This document shows positions 61,659-64,000 of a stretch of DNA of 64,000 bases, piece after piece. The DNA is from Lojkania enalia (Eukaryota > Ascomycota > Dothideomycetes > Pleosporales). Under the pieces are notes generated by a model. It was not told the DNA's origin. It searched no databases and worked only from the letters and a program-made list of their open reading frames with translations. Within the stretch, counting starts at the first letter, position 1; every line of letters starts with the position of its first letter. The DNA is taken from positions 26,449-90,448 of the forward strand of contig ML986735.1 in assembly GCA_010094045.1 (NCBI GenBank). The letters are read 5' to 3'. Position numbers and translations under genes: made by a program.

Positions 61659-62200
61659 GCAAGTATTATACCTTATAAAATAAAAAGTATAACCCCGTAT
61701 AAATCGCATCTAATACTAGTAGAATATTTACTACTAACGTACTTATAGATCCCCTCCTATTATAAGGAGGAGTTTCTAGTCCTCCGGGGCTATCTTAAAC
61801 TGTAGATAGTAGCCCGATATATAGGAGATAAGGAGGATAAAAAGGTAGCTTTTAAGGTTATTTTAGAATCTACTTATAGCCTAGCGTTTATAGCCCAGGT
61901 TATAAAGAGTTAGGAAGATAGTCTTCTTACAACTAATATCTAGGTAGTTTTATTCTACTAGGGTACTAAGTTACTCTATTAGGTTTCAGCTTTAGAGGCT
62001 CTAGTATCTAACCTTTAGGCTGATATTACAGCGCTTTTAGGCGGCTAAAAACGAGGTAGGGGAGGTTTAGGGGGAGTCCGGAGAGAAAGAAGGGGAAGAA
62101 GAGTAGAGGAGAAGAGGACTAGGGAGGTATCTAATAGCCTACTATTAGACCCTCTAGATTTTATAGAAGAGTAATTTCGGGCCTATACTTTAGTTTTTAA
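61659..62200 (+). pseudogene. Open frame antisense to family I copy 2
   Basis: Plus-strand frame with about ten TAG stops in ~180 codons and no TGA: IPSYYKEEFLVLRGYLKL, VARYIGDKEDKKVAFKVILE, SALEALVSNL, then a Gly/Arg-rich stretch and LLLDPLDFIEE. The same frame is present in copy 1 (880-1290). Not recognised; it may be an accessory gene or a chance opening. Confidence 0.3.
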
Positions 62201-62822
62201 ATCTACTACTCAACTCTTATATGTTATCATCTACTAGGTAATCTATATTCTCTATACTATTCTTATATACCTTAATCTATTTAATTAGGGCTTTTAGGGG
62301 TTCTAGCTAATTCGGATACTTATTATAAAAAGCTCTTAGCTTATAAAGCGAACCTATAAAATTTAAGGCTTTATACTAGACCAGGTTAAAATCATATCCT
62401 ACCTATTTTATACCGTATTTAAGGGTCTTATAATACAGCTTACTAGCTAGTATTTCCTTAACCTCCTACTCTTCTACCCCCTTAATAGCGATAGCGGGTG
62501 GTTTCGGAGCTTCTTATCCTAATAGAGGGTCCTAGGGGTTCTTATATAGTAGGTTTAGTATAAAGATATTATATATTCTCAATTCTAGAGGTAGTTGTAG
62601 ATAGTATAAGTTTCTAACCTATTTTAATACTTTAAAAGGGCTCTTCTATTAATTAGATAGCTTTCAGCTTAGTCTCTAAACTGTAAGATTCTTAGTATTT
62701 AGGTAGACTATATTACTAATCTACTAATTAATCGGTTGTTAATAATAGTTAATAACAGATTATATACAATTCTAAGCTTTCTTAATATTAGTTTTTACGG
62801 TTTCCTAGGCTGTATATATATA

Positions 62823-62947
62823 TATTAGAGCTGGCTAGCTCTAATAAAGATTGGAAAACTGCATCTATTAACTAGAAATACGAGATATATTATATATATA
62901 TCCCTAGACCTGCTAAAAGGCTAACTATAAATAGCTTAGCTGTAATA
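62823..62947 (-). repeat. 3' LTR of copia J1 (125 bp)
   Basis: Inverted relative to the LTR at 63630-63754 and of equal length. One end carries the palindrome TTAGAGCTGGCTAGCTCTAA. Confidence 0.8.
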
Positions 62948-63629
62948 TACCCCCCTAGCTATAGTAAATAGTAAAGCTACCTTCTAGTTAACTAGTCTAG
63001 ATACCTCTATAAGACCGAGCTGCTTTAAAAAGGTAAGGTACTTCTACTTAGGTAGTACCTTTATAAAACCGTCTGCTAGCATCTAGTTCGTCGGCTTCCA
63101 GCTAACCTATAATCTTCCTACTTCAACTTCTTATCGAATCTATATCTAATAAGTGTCTATATAATATAGCCTAGTCTATAGTCTATCTACTACTTTAGTA
63201 GTAATACCTACTATCTGCTAATTATTATAAAATAGCGTAGGGACTATTTCTATACTAAACCCTACGTGATTAAAGACCCTAGTCTACTATTACAGCTTGC
63301 TGCCTACTACGGACAGAGCTAGCAGCTTAGCCTTAATCGTTGACTTAGTAATCGAGCGCTATATTATTACTTTCTAGTTGATAGGTAGGCTATAGAGCTT
63401 AAATAGGTAGCCCTACAAGCTACGACGCGTCTCTTAATTATCTGTAAATACTACGTCTAATACTCTATAGAATAGTAGCTTATACTTATTACTAAAGTAG
63501 GTTGTATTTTTCTAATCTAGTCTAGATACTTGTAAGTTTAGCCCTCTTATACTAATTATATATCTCTAGACGTACTCTACTACTTAAATATAACTCTATT
63601 CTAGATTTTTAAGATAGGTTACTAGAGTT
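62823..63629 (-). mobile_element. Ty1/copia element J1, 3' part
   Basis: 125-bp 3' LTR at 62823-62947, with a polypurine tract (complement of TACCCCCCTAG) just inside. RNase H is read on the minus strand: DVVFTDN.ETRRSL.GYLFKL near 63430-63480, KSTIKAKLLALS near 63310-63350, and the end WKPTN.MLADGFIKVLPK near 63050-63100. Stops are TAG/TAA at Gln codons. Sits in gypsy family I copy 2 and is itself cut at 63629/63630. Confidence 0.8.
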
Positions 63630-63754
63630 TATTACAGCTAAGCTATTTATAGTTAGCTCCTTAGTAGGTCTAGGGATATATATATAGCATATCTCGCATT
63701 TCTAGTTAATAGACGCAGTTTTCTAACCCTTATTAGAGCTAGCTAGCTCTAATA
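63630..63754 (+). repeat. 5' LTR of copia J2 (125 bp)
   Basis: Starts TATTACAGC (TG mutated to TA), ends CTCTAATA. Near-identical inverted copy at 62823-62947. Confidence 0.8.
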
Positions 63755-64000
63755 GTTATAAGCCCGGAAGCTCTTTAACTACTACTATATTCTATATAGA
63801 TAGACTAGAGCTGATTAATATAGGCTTAGTTAATTATATCTCGTTTATCAAGACCTTAATTACCTTAATATCGCTAGGCTAGTTAGGAAGCTAGAGAGCT
63901 TAGAACTAGTTATAGTAGAGACCTCGATAGATTAACGCGATATAGTATATTAAAAAGATAATAGAATCAGACCTGCTTATTACTAAGGCTACGGTTATTC
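63630..64000 (+). mobile_element. Ty1/copia element J2, 5' end (same family as J1, opposite strand)
   Basis: 125-bp 5' LTR at 63630-63754 followed by plus-strand sequence that reads like mutated gag (LVRKLESLELVI, then KKIIESDLLITKATVI at the window end). It interrupts J1, giving head-to-head copies. Confidence 0.65.

Larger units (their letters stand above)
60154..62822 (-). mobile_element. Ty3/gypsy family I, copy 2 (left part; contains assembly gap)
   Basis: LTR begins at 60154 (TATAATAGCG) and is broken by N at 60292-60840. LTR sequence resumes at 60841 and ends at 61113, followed by internal sequence colinear with copy 1 from base 224. A chromodomain is read on the minus strand at about 62290-62460 (VKEILASKLYYKTLKYGIK, VGYDFNLV). 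Cut at 62822/62823 by a copia LTR, so the rest of pol is not in the window. Confidence 0.82.

Noticed and set aside
63730..63755. Palindrome TTAGAGCTAGCTAGCTCTAA as a DNA-transposon TIR
   Set aside because: It is the end of a 125-bp copia LTR; the paired copy at 62823 sits next to copia RNase H and a polypurine tract.
1..64000. CRISPR arrays, rRNA or tRNA genes
   Set aside because: No spaced direct-repeat array, rRNA-like stretch or cloverleaf with conserved B-box was seen; the direct repeats present are LTRs, transposon copies and short tandem repeats.

Overview
The window comes from a filamentous ascomycete (Pezizomycotina). Supporting signs are introns of about 45-110 nt with fungal donor and branch signals, a gene repertoire typical of that group (FunK1 kinase, AIM9-like kinase, DUF7025 AAA ATPase, DUF7924, F-box), and very strong repeat-induced point mutation (RIP). 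In the AT-rich parts the stops inside recognisable reading frames are almost all TAA/TAG where Gln or Trp is expected. No species can be named from the sequence.

Layout. (1) 1-28954: AT-rich RIP-degraded repeats. They comprise a Ty3/gypsy chromovirus (family I, 279-bp LTRs) inserted in a second chromovirus (K), two Fot1/pogo DNA transposons (E, F), a degraded DUF3435 tyrosine-recombinase/C2H2 gene between E and F, and a pogo element (A) interrupted by a complete gypsy element (L, 540-bp LTRs, target duplication GTTAT). (2) 28957-48617: GC-richer gene island. Complete genes are an F-box protein (464 aa), an AIM9-like APH-fold kinase (584 aa, three exons) and a small conserved-looking protein (115 aa) with a TATA box and 5'UTR intron. 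Around them lie broken genes: a spliced fragment, a patatin-like scrap, two FunK1 relics, a TPR relic, a DUF7924 gene, a Tc1-like N-terminal fragment, a C2H2+TPD nuclease gene with two in-frame TAGs, another pogo scrap, and a DUF7025-AAA gene with at least four nonsense codons. (3) 48618-64000: a chain of nested transposons. Pogo C is cut by pogo B, B by gypsy H, H by pogo G, G by a second family-I gypsy, that by a copia element, and that by another copia of the same family. A 549-base run of N sits in the second family-I LTR.

How it fits together. No transposase or polymerase here looks functional: Asp-to-Asn changes, deletions and nonsense codons remove catalytic residues from every pogo copy, and two of three visible gypsy RT active sites are changed. 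Genes from large paralogous families in the island carry transition-type nonsense mutations while the F-box, AIM9-like and small genes are clean, as expected if RIP hit only duplicated sequence. The DUF3435 relic together with patatin-like and TPR scraps raises, but does not prove, the possibility of a dismembered Starship-type giant element.
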